Counted from the stretch's first letter, positions 42,406-52,186 are shown. The stretch is 64,000 bases of DNA from Pseudomonadota bacterium (GCA_023387735.1 JAEWHP010000032.1:124001-188000), one strand, 5' to 3'. Translations and numbers: made by a program. The notes: generated by a model not told the origin, from the letters alone.

Positions 42406-43329
42406 ATGAATTTGATTTCGCTTGACCTCAATCTGCTGGTCGCGCTCGACGCCCTGCTCCGGGAAGCCAGTGTCAGCCGCGCGGCGATGCGGATCGGTCT
42501 GTCGCAGCCTGCGGCGAGCCACGCATTGCAGCGGCTGCGCGACCTGATCGGCGATCCGCTGCTGGTGCGGAATGGCGCGCGGATGGAGCTGACGCCGCGG
42601 GCGCAGGCGTTGCGCGCGCCGCTGGCGCAGGCGCTCGACCAGGTCCGCGCGCTGTTCATCCCCGAAGGTTTCGATGCCGCCAGCAGCGAACGCCAGTTTC
42701 GCCTGATGATGCCTGATCTCGCCGTCGAGCTGCTGATGCCGCCGCTGATGGAGAAGATCACGAAGCTGGCGCCAAACCTGCGGATCGACGTGGTGCCGTG
42801 GCGGGGTCCGGCGATCTTCACGCCGGAGTTCGCCCGCACCATCGACATGGTGATCTCGATCGGCAATTCCTTCAGCGGATTTCACCGGCAACGGCTTTAC
42901 ATCGACAGCGATGCGCTCGCGGTCCGCAAAGGGCACCCGGCCGGCATCAGGCTGAAGCGGCTGGAGACGTTTCGCGAGGCGCGCCATGTCGCGGTCGTGA
43001 TCCGCGGCCAGAGCGAGGACCTGATCGACGGCTGGCTGCGCTCCAAGGGTATCGAGCGGCGGATCGCGCTGGTCGTGCCCGGCTATATCGAGGCGCTGCA
43101 TGTTGCCGCGCGCACCGATCTGGTCGCCTTCGTGCCGCGCCGCCTGATCGGCGCGCTGGCAAAGCAATTGTCGCTGGCGACGATCGCGCCGCCGGTCGAT
43201 CCCGGGATCGACGAGCAGTACATGTTCTATCCGACCCGGGCCCGGATGGATCCCGGATCGATCTGGCTGCGCAACATCATGCTCGGCATCGGCCGCGAGA
43301 TGGAGCGCACCACGAGGAAGACGGCTTAA
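42406..43329 (+). CDS. LysR-type transcriptional regulator
   Basis: A 307-residue LysR regulator. The winged-helix domain (1-62) has NLLVALDALLREASVSRAAMRIGLSQPAASHALQRLRDL across residues 8-46 (quoted only by its ends). The effector domain follows, with a NodD-like layout rather than CysB-like. Ligand unknown. ATG 42406 is the normal family start; one six codons upstream is less likely. It is transcribed divergently from the SnoaL-like gene, 91 bases away, the usual arrangement for control of a neighbour. Confidence 0.93.
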   Translation: MNLISLDLNLLVALDALLREASVSRAAMRIGLSQPAASHALQRLRDLIGDPLLVRNGARMELTPRAQALRAPLAQALDQVRALFIPEGFDAASSERQFRLMMPDLAVELLMPPLMEKITKLAPNLRIDVVPWRGPAIFTPEFARTIDMVISIGNSFSGFHRQRLYIDSDALAVRKGHPAGIRLKRLETFREARHVAVVIRGQSEDLIDGWLRSKGIERRIALVVPGYIEALHVAARTDLVAFVPRRLIGALAKQLSLATIAPPVDPGIDEQYMFYPTRARMDPGSIWLRNIMLGIGREMERTTRKTA

Positions 43330-43332
43330 TAG

Positions 43333-43452
43333 ATGTCAAATCCTCATGGTGAGGAGGCGCGAAAGCGCCGTCTCGAACCATGTAGCCCCGCTGGTGCCAT
43401 TCATCCTTCGAGACGCACGCTGACGCGTGCTCCTCAGGATGAGGTCTGACAT
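43333..43452. repeat. ATGTCA/TGACAT composite repeat
   Basis: Outer ATGTCA (43333-43338) and TGACAT (43447-43452) pair. Inside are TCCTCA-tgg-TGAGGA, GGCGC-gaaa-GCGCC, TCTCGA/TCGAGA and CACGC-tga-CGCGTG-type hairpins and TCCTCA-gga-TGAGGT. Between convergent genes. Confidence 0.85.
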
Positions 43453-43458
43453 GTGATC

Positions 43459-44076
43459 TCAGCGCTTCACTTCTGCCAGCACCTTCTGTACCGCCGGCCG
43501 TTCTTCCATCCGCTTGCGGTGCGCCGCCACCTTCGGCAACGTCGCGAGATCGACGCCGTCGCCCTCGAGCCAGCCGGAGATGGTGTAGAGATAGGGATCG
43601 CAGATCGTGAACTGCTCGCCCATCACCCACGGCCCCTTCAGCATCTCGCGCTCGATCAGGGCGAAGCTGGCGGCCATGGTCTCCGGCACCTTGCGCTTCA
43701 TGTCGGCGAACGAGGACTCGTCCGCCGCCCAGCGATAGCCGCGCATCTTGTGCGCATGGTTGATGTGCACCGTCGAGCAGAGATAGCTGTTGAACGACTG
43801 CGCCTGCGCGAACGCAAAGGGATCATCGGGCACCAGTTTCGCCTTCGGGAAACTGCTCGCAATGAAGGCGAGGATCGCCGGCGTCTCGGTCAGCGTGCCG
43901 CGGTCCGTCACCAGCGCCGGCACCCGTCCCTTCGGATTGATCGCCAGATATTGCGGGGTGGTCTGCTGGCTGCTCTTGAAGTCGAGCCGTTCCGCCGCGT
44001 AGTCGGCGCCGGCCTCCTCCAGGGCGATATGCGAAGCCAGCGCGCAGGTACCGGGGGCAGTGTAAAGCTTGAACAT
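43459..44076 (-). CDS. Glutathione S-transferase (second, beta-like)
   Basis: A 205-residue GST starting MFKLYTAPGTCALASHIALEE; the Cys10-equivalent in TCALA is the beta-class glutathione cysteine. The N-domain ends GRVPALVTDRGTLTETPAILAF with the cis-Pro and the Glu-Thr pair. The C-terminal helical domain is complete. ATG 44076 has AGGA nine bases upstream; an ATG four codons earlier has no ribosome site. Divergent from the FAD monooxygenase. Confidence 0.92.
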   Translation of the reverse strand: MFKLYTAPGTCALASHIALEEAGADYAAERLDFKSSQQTTPQYLAINPKGRVPALVTDRGTLTETPAILAFIASSFPKAKLVPDDPFAFAQAQSFNSYLCSTVHINHAHKMRGYRWAADESSFADMKRKVPETMAASFALIEREMLKGPWVMGEQFTICDPYLYTISGWLEGDGVDLATLPKVAAHRKRMEERPAVQKVLAEVKR

Positions 44077-44214
44077 GGCGATCCTCATGGGGAAAGCCGG
44101 ACGTTAGCGGCGCGCCCCCGCGCCGTCCACCCTCGGCAGGCGCCTTCGCAGTTGCCCCCTGCCCTCCCTCATGTCATGACGCCCGAGAGGCAGGAGCGTG
44201 ACAGGGGTGCAGAC

Positions 44215-45501
44215 ATGACCGTACTCATCGCCGGCGGCGGCATCGGCGGGCTGACGCTGGCGCTCAGCCTGCACCAGATCGGCGTTGCCGCCAAAGTCTT
44301 CGAAAGCGTATCCGAGCTGAAGCCGCTTGGCGTCGGCATCAACGTGCTGCCGCATGCGGTGCGCGAGCTGATCGAACTCGGCCTGCACGATGCGCTCGAC
44401 AAATCGGCCGTGCGCACCAGGGAGCTCGCCTATTTCTCCAAGCACGGCAAGCCGATCTGGAGCGAACCGCGCGGCATCGAGGCCGGCTACAAGTGGCCGC
44501 AGTTCTCGATCCATCGCGGCACGCTGCAGCAGATTTTGCTCGACACCGCGATCGAACGGCTGGGCAGGGAGAACATCCTCACCAGCCATCATCTCACCGG
44601 CTGGACCGAGACGAGCGATGGCGTCCGCGCCGAATTCATTGACAAAGCCACCGGCAAATCCGCGGGCCACCATGAAGGCGCGCTGCTGATCGCCGCCGAC
44701 GGCATCCACTCCGCGATCCGCGAAAAGCTGTATCCGCAGGAAGGCCCGCCGATCTGGAACGGTCGCATCCTGTGGCGCGGCATTACCGAAAGCGAGGCCT
44801 TCCTGTCCGGCCGCACCATGATCATGGCCGGCCACGAGATCCTGAAATTCGTCTGCTATCCGATTTCGAGGGAGCCAGACAGCGCCGGCAAGTTCAGGAT
44901 CAACTGGGTGGCGGAGCGGCACATGCCACCGACCTACCAGTGGCGGCGCGAGGACTATAACCGGACCGCGAAACTCGAAGAGTTCCTGCCCTGGTTCAAG
45001 GACTGGAAATTCGACTGGCTCGACGTGCCCGGCCTGATCGAAAACTGCCCGCACGCCTACGAATATCCCCTGGTCGACCGCGATCCGATTCCGCAGTGGA
45101 CGTTTGGCCGCGTCACGCTGATGGGCGACGCCGCGCATCCGATGTACCCGATCGGCTCCAACGGCGCTTCGCAGGCGATTCTGGATGCGCGCGTGCTCAC
45201 CCGCGAGATCCTGGCAAAGGGCGAAACCAGCGCCGCACTCGTGGCCTATGAAGCCGAGCGGCGGCCGGCCACCACCGACCTCGTAATGCTCAACCGCCGC
45301 AATGGTCCCGAGCAGGTGATGCAGCTGGTCGAGGAACGCGCGCCCGATGGGTACAAGGTCGTCACCGACGTGCTTTCGCTGCAAGAGCTGGAAGACATCG
45401 CCGCGAACTACAAGCGCGTCGCCGGCTTCCAGGTCGAAGGCCTCAACGCCAAGCCGCCGATCGTGCAGCTCAAGCCCGAAGCGCCGCGGGCTGCCGGCTA
45501 G
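44215..45501 (+). CDS. FAD-dependent aromatic monooxygenase
   Basis: A 428-residue flavin monooxygenase of the salicylate/3-hydroxybenzoate hydroxylase type. The FAD fingerprint VLIAGGGIGGLTLALSL (3-19) and GDAAHPMYPIGSNGASQAI (about 305-325) are present, with the second motif in its usual place. Substrates are phenolic compounds using NAD(P)H; the specific one is unknown. The ATG has AGGGG seven bases upstream. Upstream sequence stays open for 250 codons but does not look coding and is rejected. Its stop overlaps the end of the thioesterase gene by four bases. Confidence 0.92.
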   Translation: MTVLIAGGGIGGLTLALSLHQIGVAAKVFESVSELKPLGVGINVLPHAVRELIELGLHDALDKSAVRTRELAYFSKHGKPIWSEPRGIEAGYKWPQFSIHRGTLQQILLDTAIERLGRENILTSHHLTGWTETSDGVRAEFIDKATGKSAGHHEGALLIAADGIHSAIREKLYPQEGPPIWNGRILWRGITESEAFLSGRTMIMAGHEILKFVCYPISREPDSAGKFRINWVAERHMPPTYQWRREDYNRTAKLEEFLPWFKDWKFDWLDVPGLIENCPHAYEYPLVDRDPIPQWTFGRVTLMGDAAHPMYPIGSNGASQAILDARVLTREILAKGETSAALVAYEAERRPATTDLVMLNRRNGPEQVMQLVEERAPDGYKVVTDVLSLQELEDIAANYKRVAGFQVEGLNAKPPIVQLKPEAPRAAG

Positions 45502-45917
45502 CGAAGCGCCTTCGCGGTCTCGACCAGCCGCGCGCTGGTCGTCGCCGTGGCGAGCACGGTGCCGTCCTCGGCCATCAGCCGCCCCTCGACGAAGGCGACA
45601 GTCTTGCCGAGCTGAGTGACTTTGGCCTCGCCCGTGATCGGCCCCGGTTTGGCGGGGCTGAGGAAATTCACCGTCAAGGAAATGGTCGCGGTATAGAGCC
45701 GGCCTTCGGTCATCGCGAACACGGCCGGCCCCATGGTGTCGTCGAGCATCGCCGAGAGAATGCCGCCTTGGACGAAGCCCGCCGGGTTGCAGAAGTCATG
45801 TTTGCCGTCGAAGCCGATCCGGATCCAGCCATCTTTCGGGTGCGCGTCGAGCAGGTGCCAGCCGAGCAGTTTTGCGCATGGCGGCGCAGGCAGATTGTCG
45901 AGAGCGGTTGCGATCAT
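45498..45917 (-). CDS. PaaI-type hotdog thioesterase
   Basis: A 139-residue hotdog-fold thioesterase. It has GWHLLDAHPKDGWIRIGF, NPAGFVQGGILSAMLDDTMG (the helix carrying the catalytic Asp/Gly set) and YTATISLTVNFLSPAKPG. Paal relatives hydrolyse aromatic acyl-CoA thioesters. The position beside an aromatic monooxygenase agrees with this. ATG at 45917. Ends four bases inside the convergent monooxygenase. Confidence 0.9.
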   Translation of the reverse strand: MIATALDNLPAPPCAKLLGWHLLDAHPKDGWIRIGFDGKHDFCNPAGFVQGGILSAMLDDTMGPAVFAMTEGRLYTATISLTVNFLSPAKPGPITGEAKVTQLGKTVAFVEGRLMAEDGTVLATATTSARLVETAKALR

Positions 45918-45977
45918 GGGAACCTCCGTGAGGTTTCATCCTGGCGCAGGCCTGCTGCCAGCATGGTGTCAGCAGAT

Positions 45978-47081
45978 CTAAAGGTCCAGACCGTGCGCAA
46001 TCGCCTTGCGCATCACATTGGGCAGCGCCTCGTCGGCCAGCGTTGCGACCGGCACCCAGCGCAAGCCCTCCGGCGCGCGCGTCCGCACGGCAACTGTCGC
46101 GGTATAAATCACGAGTTCGAGCGGAAAATGCGTGAACACGTGCGTGACGACGCCGGCCTTGCGATGCCAGCGCTCCACGCCCTTGAGCGCGGGTGCCTGG
46201 TTCAGCGCAGCTTTATCGTCCTGTCCGGCGAGCCAGTCGGAGCCCGGCACTTCGGTCATGCCGCCGAGCAGGCCTTTTTCCGGCCGCGTGCGCACCAGAA
46301 GTTCGTCGCCGCGCGTGACGATGAAGGCGGCGCCACGGCGCAGGTCTCCCGTCTTCTTCGGCGCCTTGCGCGGAAATGTTTCCTGATCGCTGCGCAAGCG
46401 GGCGGCGCAATCATCATTCAGCGGGCACAACGCACAAGCCGGCTTCTTGGGCGTGCAGATCGAGGAGCCCAGATCCATCAGCGCCTGCGCGCTGTCACCG
46501 GCGCGAGACTCGCCCAGCAGCGTCGCCGCCAGTTCCTGGATGCGCGGCTTGGCCTGCGGCAGCGGTTCTTCCACCGCATAAAGCCTGGACGTCACGCGCT
46601 CGATGTTGCCGTCGACCGGCATGGTCCTGATATCGAAAGCAATCGCGCCGATGGCGGCTGCCGTGTACGGGCCGATCCCCGGCAATTTGCGCAGGCCTTC
46701 CTCGGTATCCGGAAACACCCCGCCATGGTCGCGCAGCACGGCCACCGCACAGGCGTGAAGATTGCGCGCGCGCGAATAGTAGCCGAGCCCGGCCCACATC
46801 CGCAGCACGTCATCCTGCGAGGCGCGGCCGAGTGCTGCGACATCCGGCCAGCGCGCCAGGAATTTCTCGAAGTACGGCCCGACCGTCTTGACGCCGGTCT
46901 GCTGCAGCATGATTTCGGACAGCCAGACCCGGTACGGATCGGCACGTTCTCCCGCTGGCGGCCGCCACGGCAGCCGGCGCCGATGGCGGTCGTACCAATC
47001 GAGCAGCAGCGCGGGACGATCGGCGCGGCTTTCAGTCGATTCGGTTCGTCGTCTGATTTTGGCGACAGCTGAAGACGTCAT
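45978..47081 (-). CDS. mutY: A/G-specific adenine glycosylase MutY
   Basis: A 367-residue glycosylase that removes adenine opposite 8-oxoguanine. The catalytic Glu56 is in SEIMLQQT, Asp157 in PVDGNIERV, the helix-hairpin-helix is LPGIGPYTAAAI (133-144) and the iron-sulphur cysteines are C209, C216, C219 and C225 (CTPKKPACALCPLNDDC). The C-terminal NUDIX-like domain for 8-oxoG recognition is complete. The residue after LQQT is Gly where Thr or Gln is common. ATG at 47081. A composite repeat follows upstream, then DUF721. Confidence 0.96.
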   Translation of the reverse strand: MTSSAVAKIRRRTESTESRADRPALLLDWYDRHRRRLPWRPPAGERADPYRVWLSEIMLQQTGVKTVGPYFEKFLARWPDVAALGRASQDDVLRMWAGLGYYSRARNLHACAVAVLRDHGGVFPDTEEGLRKLPGIGPYTAAAIGAIAFDIRTMPVDGNIERVTSRLYAVEEPLPQAKPRIQELAATLLGESRAGDSAQALMDLGSSICTPKKPACALCPLNDDCAARLRSDQETFPRKAPKKTGDLRRGAAFIVTRGDELLVRTRPEKGLLGGMTEVPGSDWLAGQDDKAALNQAPALKGVERWHRKAGVVTHVFTHFPLELVIYTATVAVRTRAPEGLRWVPVATLADEALPNVMRKAIAHGLDL

Positions 47082-47116
47082 CCACGCATTCTAGTGAGAG
47101 AACGCAAATCTCTCCA

Positions 47117-47204
47117 CGTCATGCCCGGGCTTGACCCGGGCATCCACGGCTTTCTTCGCCGTTGGAAAAGAACGTGGATGGCCGGGACAAGCCCGGCCAT
47201 GACG
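47117..47204. repeat. Double hairpin repeat, CGTCATG...CATGACG family
   Basis: Two hairpins, 47117-47148 and 47173-47204, each built on CCGGG/CCCGG, also pair end to end: CGTCATG at the left end with CATGACG at the right, and CATCCACG with CGTGGATG inside. Related to 1722-1752. Between the divergent mutY and DUF721 genes. Confidence 0.9.
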
Positions 47205-47243
47205 GTATTCCTTCATCATCACGTGAAGTGGTAGAGTTGCCCC

Positions 47244-47720
47244 ATGTCCAAACCCGGCCCCATCTCCGCAAAACCGCTTTCCGTTCTGCTCGGTGACGTC
47301 TTCTCCGACGCCTATGCCAGGCAGGGATTCGCCGCGCGCGAACTGGTGACGCGCTGGGCTGATATCGCAGGCGCCGAAATCGCCGCGCATTCCGAGCCGA
47401 TGAAGATGCAATGGCCGCGGCCGGTGGAGGGGCAGCCGCAGGAACCGGCCACGCTGGTGCTACGGGTCGAAGGCCCGATGGCGCTGGAGATCCAGCATTC
47501 CTCCGACGTGATCCTGCAACGGGTCAACCGCTTCTTCGGCTGGAGCGCGGTCGGCCGACTGGCGCTGCGGCAGGCCCCGCTCTCGCGCCGTAAAGCCCCG
47601 CGCCCCCGCGCGCCGGACCCGAAATCGGTGGCCAAGGTCGCCGAGACCCTCACCGCGATCGAGGATGAGGAACTGCGCGACGCACTTGCCCGGCTTGGCG
47701 CCGCGATCAAGCGAAATTGA
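47244..47720 (+). CDS. DUF721/DciA family protein
   Basis: A 158-residue protein of the DUF721 family, which includes DciA, the ancestral loader of the replicative helicase DnaB. It has the N-terminal LVTRWADIAGAEIAAHSEPMK region, then LVLRVEGPMALEIQHSSDVILQRVN, the KH-like fold segment (both quoted in part), and a basic Pro-rich C-terminus. ATG at 47244. The order mutY - DUF721 - dsbA-like - smc is conserved in this group. A helicase-loading role is known for other bacteria and inferred here. Confidence 0.88.
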   Translation: MSKPGPISAKPLSVLLGDVFSDAYARQGFAARELVTRWADIAGAEIAAHSEPMKMQWPRPVEGQPQEPATLVLRVEGPMALEIQHSSDVILQRVNRFFGWSAVGRLALRQAPLSRRKAPRPRAPDPKSVAKVAETLTAIEDEELRDALARLGAAIKRN

Positions 47721-47839
47721 GCCTGCGACGCGGGGCGGCCGCTGCAACCCGCCATTGCCACAATTATCGTTTCAAGCTAGCGAAGGCTTCCTTTTCGGAA
47801 CTTCCTGGGGCGTGAACGCGCCATTCGGAGCATACCTTG

Positions 47840-48493
47840 ATGATCACGCGCCGCGCCTTCACCGCCGCCCTGTCGCTGACCGGGCTCGCCGCCCTCGCCG
47901 GCATCTCGCCGCTGCGGCTGATCACGGACGCCATCGCCCAAGGTGCCGCCGACGTCGCCAAGCCGCAATCGCTTCCCGACATGGCGCTTGGCCCGGCCAA
48001 CGCCACCGTCACCATCACCGAATACGCCTCGATGACCTGCCCGCACTGCGCGGCGTTCACCGAAAAGGTGTTCCCGAAGATCAAGTCGGAATTCATCGAC
48101 AGCGGCAAGATCCGCTTCGTGTTCCGCGAGTTCCCGCTCGACATCAAGGCCGCCGCGGGATCGATGCTGGCGCGCTGCATCGCCAAGGATGACGCCCCGA
48201 AATTCTTTGCCGTGATCGACCTGCTGTTCAAGCAGCAGAACGACTGGGTGACGAAGAACACCACGGAAACGCTGATCCGGATCGGCAAGCAGGCCGGCCT
48301 CACCCAGGCGCAGGTCGAGGAATGCCTGAAGGATCAGGCGCTGCTCGACAAGATCGCCGCCGACCAGAAGTACGCCGCCGACGTCTTGAAGGTGCAGTCG
48401 ACCCCGACCTTCTTCATCAACGGTGAGATGATCAAGGGCGAGCAGAGCTTCGAGGAATTCTCGAAGCGCATCAACTCGCTGTTGAAGAGCTGA
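47840..48493 (+). CDS. DsbA-family periplasmic thioredoxin
   Basis: A 217-residue periplasmic oxidoreductase. The N-terminus MITRRAFTAALSLTGLAAL has twin arginines and a hydrophobic core, so Tat or Sec export is possible. The thioredoxin fold contains TCPHC (Cys67 and Cys70) after ITEYASM, and the cis-Pro loop VQSTPTFFINGE near the C-terminus. It forms or repairs disulfides in exported proteins. ATG 47840 follows a TTG; GGAG lies nine bases upstream. Confidence 0.92.
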   Translation: MITRRAFTAALSLTGLAALAGISPLRLITDAIAQGAADVAKPQSLPDMALGPANATVTITEYASMTCPHCAAFTEKVFPKIKSEFIDSGKIRFVFREFPLDIKAAAGSMLARCIAKDDAPKFFAVIDLLFKQQNDWVTKNTTETLIRIGKQAGLTQAQVEECLKDQALLDKIAADQKYAADVLKVQSTPTFFINGEMIKGEQSFEEFSKRINSLLKS

Positions 48494-48719
48494 TTCGCGC
48501 CGCGGATTCATAACGGGCGATAAGTCCAGCAAAAGACTGCACAAAACCGCCTCAATTCCCTTGGGAAAAGCCCTGCGTAGCCGTTGCCCTCAGGCCTCGG
48601 CCTCGCCATTGTCGCGCCGATAAACGCCGCGACCGGCGGTTCGTCCACACACCGACATTGCCTTCTATGGTATTGTCACGGCTGGGAGATTCGCGCCCGG
48701 CCAAGCGAGATCTGTGTTC

Positions 48720-51700
48720 ATGAAACTCACGCGCCTCCGCCTCCACGGTTTCAAGTCGTTCGTTGAACCCACTGACTTCATGATCGAACCCGGTCTTACC
48801 GGCGTCGTCGGTCCGAATGGCTGCGGCAAATCCAATCTCGTCGAGGCGCTGCGCTGGGCGATGGGCGAGACCTCGCACAAGTCGCTGCGCGCCGCCGACA
48901 TGGATGCGGTGATCTTCGCCGGCTCCGGCAACCGTCCTGCGCGCAACCACGCCGAAGTCGTGATGACGATCGACAATGCCGATCGCACGGCGCCGGCCGC
49001 CGTCAATGACAGCCAGCTCCTGGAGATTTCGCGCCGCATCGAGCGTGAGGCCGGTTCGGCCTATCGCATCAATGGCCGCGATGTGCGCGCCCGCGACGTC
49101 CAGATCCTGTTTGCGGACGCGGCGACCGGCGCGCGTTCGCCGGCGCTGGTCCACCAGGGCAAGATCGGCGAGATCATCCAGGCCAAGCCGGAACAGCGCC
49201 GCCGCGTGCTGGAAGACGCCGCCGGCGTCGCCGGACTGCATGCCCGCCGCCACGAGGCCGAGTTGCGGCTGAGAGCCGCCGAGACCAACCTCACCCGCGT
49301 CGAGGACGTGATCGGGCAATTGTCCGGCCAGATGGAAGGGTTGAAGAAGCAGGCGCGCCAGGCCATTCGCTTCCGCGAAGTCGCAGCCAAGGTGCGCAAG
49401 GCCGAGGCTACGCTGTTTCACCTGCGCTGGCTGGGCGCGAACGCCGACGTCGCCGAAGCCGCGCATACCCATGACATCAATGTTCGCGAAATGGCCGAGC
49501 GCACCCGTGAGCAGGCCGAGGCCGTGCGCATCCAGGCGATCCGCGCCTCCGAACTGCCGGCGCTGCGCGAGGGAGAGGCCCGTGCCGCGGCGGGACTGCA
49601 GCGCCTCACCAATGCGCGCGAACTGCTCGACCGCGAGGAACAGCGCGCCAGGGAGCGCGTCACCGAGCTCGACCGGCGGCTGCAGCAATTCGCCGCCGAC
49701 ATCGCGCGCGAACAGCAGCAGGCCTCGGACGCCGAGATCGCGCTGCAGCGGCTCGACACCGAAGACGCCGAGTTGAAGGAAGAGATCAAGTCGCGCGTCG
49801 AAAAGCGTTCCGGCGTCGATGAACGCGTTGCTGAAGCAGAAGAGACGCTTTCCGCCGCCGAGCGCATGTTCGGCGAGCTGACCACCGCGCTCGCCGACCT
49901 GACCGCCAGGCGCAACCAGCTGGAGGCCGGCGTCCGCACCCACCGCGACCGTCTGGCCCGGCTCGATCAGGAGATCGCCAGCGTCCAGGCCGACGAGCAG
50001 AAGCTCAGCGAGGAGACCGGCAATCTCGGCGACCTCGACGCGCTTGCCGGCGCCATGGAGACGGCGCAGGAAACGCTGGCGGTGTCCGAAGCCACGGCTC
50101 AAGCCAGCGAGGCCGGTCACGTCGCCGCGCGGCAAAAGCTCGAAGCCTCCCGCGCCCCGCTCACTGAGGCGGAAAAGCGGGTGCAGCGGCTGGAGACCGA
50201 GGCGCGCACCATTTCAAAGCTCGTCAATGGCGAGACCAAGAACCTGTGGCCGCCGATCATCGACGGCGTCACCGTCGCCAAGGGCTATGAGAAGGCGCTA
50301 GGCGCCGTGCTCGGCGACGACCTCGATGCGCCCGTCGATCCCTCCGCGCCAATGCGCTGGACCAATGCCGGCGCGGGCTTCGACGATCCGGCGCTGCCCT
50401 CTGGCGTCGAAGCGCTCGCCAGCCTCGTCGAGGCGCCGCCCGAATTGTCGCGACGTCTCGCGCAGATCGGCGTCGTGTCGAAGGAGCGCGGCGCGGCCTT
50501 GGTATCGCAATTGAAGACCGGGCAGCGGCTGGTGTCGCTGGAAGGCGACGTCTGGCGCTGGGACGGCTTCGTTGCGGCCGCCCATGCCCCGACCGGCGCC
50601 GCGCGCCGGCTCGCCGAACGCGCGCGCCTGGTCGACATCGAACAAGAGCTCGAGCAGGCCCGTACCGATGCGGCCGCCAAGCGCCGCGCGCTGGAAGACG
50701 CCGAGACCGAGCTGAAGGCGGCGGCTGCCGCCGAGTCCGCCGGCCGAGAAGCCTGGCGGGCCGCGCAGCGCGAAGCCGACGCCGCGCGCGAACGCCATGC
50801 CGCCACCGAGCGCGAGATCAACCGCCACGCCGCGCGCAAATCGGCACTGACCGAGGCCCATAGCCGCCTCGCCGCCGACCGCAGCGAAGCCGAGGCTGCG
50901 CATGAGAGCGCAATTGCCGCGCTGGACGAACTGGCCCCGACCGACGAGACCGAAGCAAGGCTCAGCACGGTCCGCAGCGAGATCGACGGACACCGCCGCA
51001 TTGCCGCGCAGGTGCGGGCCGAAGGCCAGGCACTGGCGCGCGAGGCGGAACTGGCCGACAAGCGCGTGCAGGCGATCACGGCCGAACGCACCGAGTGGCA
51101 GAACCGCATGCAAAGTGCGGCCTCCCAGCTCGCCACTGTCGAAGCGCGTATCACCGAAGTGACGGCCGAACGCGCCGAACTTGAAAATGCGCCGGAAGTG
51201 TTCGCCGAAAAGCGCCGCGCGCTGATCAACGAAATCGAATCCGCCGAAAGCGCCCGCCGCGTGGCCGCGGACGCGCTGGCCGCCGCCGAGAGCGTGATGG
51301 CGCAAACCGACCGCGAGGCCAAGGCGTCGCTCGAGGCGCTCTCCTCCGCCCGCGAAGCCTGCGCCCGCGCCGAGGAGCGCATGGAAGGCAGCAAGCGCCG
51401 GCTTTCGGATATCGAGCGCGAAATCCACGACATGCTCGAAGTCGAGCCGCAGGCGGTGGCGGCGCTGGCCGAGATCGAGCCCGGCGCCGAACTGCCGCCG
51501 CTCAACGAGACCGAGGAAAGCCTCGAAAAGCTGCGCCGCGACCGCGAGCGGCTCGGCGCCGTCAATCTGCGCGCCGAGGAAGAGCTGCGCGAGGTCGAGA
51601 CCCAGCATACGGCGCTGACCACCGAGCGCGACGATCTGGTCGAGGCCATCAAGCGGCTGCGCCAGGGCATCCAGAGCCTCAACAAGGAAGCCCGCGAGCG

Positions 51701-52184
51701 GCTGCTGACCTCGTTCGAGACCGTCAACGAACACTTCAAGCGGCTGTTCACCGAGCTGTTCGGCGGCGGTGAAGCCGCGCTTCATTTGATCGAAAGCGAC
51801 GATCCGCTCGAAGCGGGTCTCGAAATTATCGCAAAACCGCCCGGCAAGAAGCCGCAGACGCTGTCGCTGCTGTCGGGCGGCGAGCAGGCGCTGACGGCTC
51901 TGGCGCTGATCTTCGCGGTGTTCCTCACCAACCCGTCGCCGATCTGCGTGCTGGACGAAGTCGACGCGCCGCTCGACGACCACAATGTGGAGCGGTTCTG
52001 CAACCTGCTGCACGAGATGACCTCGTCGACGGAGACCCGCTTCATCATCATCACGCACAATCCGATCACGATGGCGCGGATGAACCGGCTGTTCGGCGTC
52101 ACCATGGCCGAACGCGGCGTCTCGCAACTGGTCTCGGTCGGCCTCGACGACGCCGTGAAGATCCTGGATCAGCACGTGGCGTGA
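48720..52184 (+). CDS. smc: Chromosome segregation protein SMC
   Basis: The 1154-residue SMC ATPase that condenses and organises the chromosome. Walker A is GPNGCGKSNLVEALRW (31-46). Two long coiled coils (about 160-480 and 640-960) flank the hinge around 500-630, where LWPPIIDGVTVAKGYEKAL begins (part quoted). The C-terminal signature is LSGGEQALTALALIF and Walker B is PICVLDEVDAPLDDHN. Length is normal. ATG 48720 is chosen over a GTG two codons upstream. Partner genes scpA/scpB are not in the window. Confidence 0.97.
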   Translation: MKLTRLRLHGFKSFVEPTDFMIEPGLTGVVGPNGCGKSNLVEALRWAMGETSHKSLRAADMDAVIFAGSGNRPARNHAEVVMTIDNADRTAPAAVNDSQLLEISRRIEREAGSAYRINGRDVRARDVQILFADAATGARSPALVHQGKIGEIIQAKPEQRRRVLEDAAGVAGLHARRHEAELRLRAAETNLTRVEDVIGQLSGQMEGLKKQARQAIRFREVAAKVRKAEATLFHLRWLGANADVAEAAHTHDINVREMAERTREQAEAVRIQAIRASELPALREGEARAAAGLQRLTNARELLDREEQRARERVTELDRRLQQFAADIAREQQQASDAEIALQRLDTEDAELKEEIKSRVEKRSGVDERVAEAEETLSAAERMFGELTTALADLTARRNQLEAGVRTHRDRLARLDQEIASVQADEQKLSEETGNLGDLDALAGAMETAQETLAVSEATAQASEAGHVAARQKLEASRAPLTEAEKRVQRLETEARTISKLVNGETKNLWPPIIDGVTVAKGYEKALGAVLGDDLDAPVDPSAPMRWTNAGAGFDDPALPSGVEALASLVEAPPELSRRLAQIGVVSKERGAALVSQLKTGQRLVSLEGDVWRWDGFVAAAHAPTGAARRLAERARLVDIEQELEQARTDAAAKRRALEDAETELKAAAAAESAGREAWRAAQREADAARERHAATEREINRHAARKSALTEAHSRLAADRSEAEAAHESAIAALDELAPTDETEARLSTVRSEIDGHRRIAAQVRAEGQALAREAELADKRVQAITAERTEWQNRMQSAASQLATVEARITEVTAERAELENAPEVFAEKRRALINEIESAESARRVAADALAAAESVMAQTDREAKASLEALSSAREACARAEERMEGSKRRLSDIEREIHDMLEVEPQAVAALAEIEPGAELPPLNETEESLEKLRRDRERLGAVNLRAEEELREVETQHTALTTERDDLVEAIKRLRQGIQSLNKEARERLLTSFETVNEHFKRLFTELFGGGEAALHLIESDDPLEAGLEIIAKPPGKKPQTLSLLSGGEQALTALALIFAVFLTNPSPICVLDEVDAPLDDHNVERFCNLLHEMTSSTETRFIIITHNPITMARMNRLFGVTMAERGVSQLVSVGLDDAVKILDQHVA

Positions 52185-52186
52185 CG

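Noticed and set aside
43453..44214. A 254-codon N-terminal extension of the FAD monooxygenase
   Set aside because: It overlaps the whole second GST gene on the other strand and has no conserved motif; the FAD fingerprint begins right after the ATG at 44215.
50285..51751. Ser/Arg-rich minus-strand frame inside smc
   Set aside because: Antisense of coiled-coil coding sequence; Ala/Glu codons read backwards give Ser/Arg runs.
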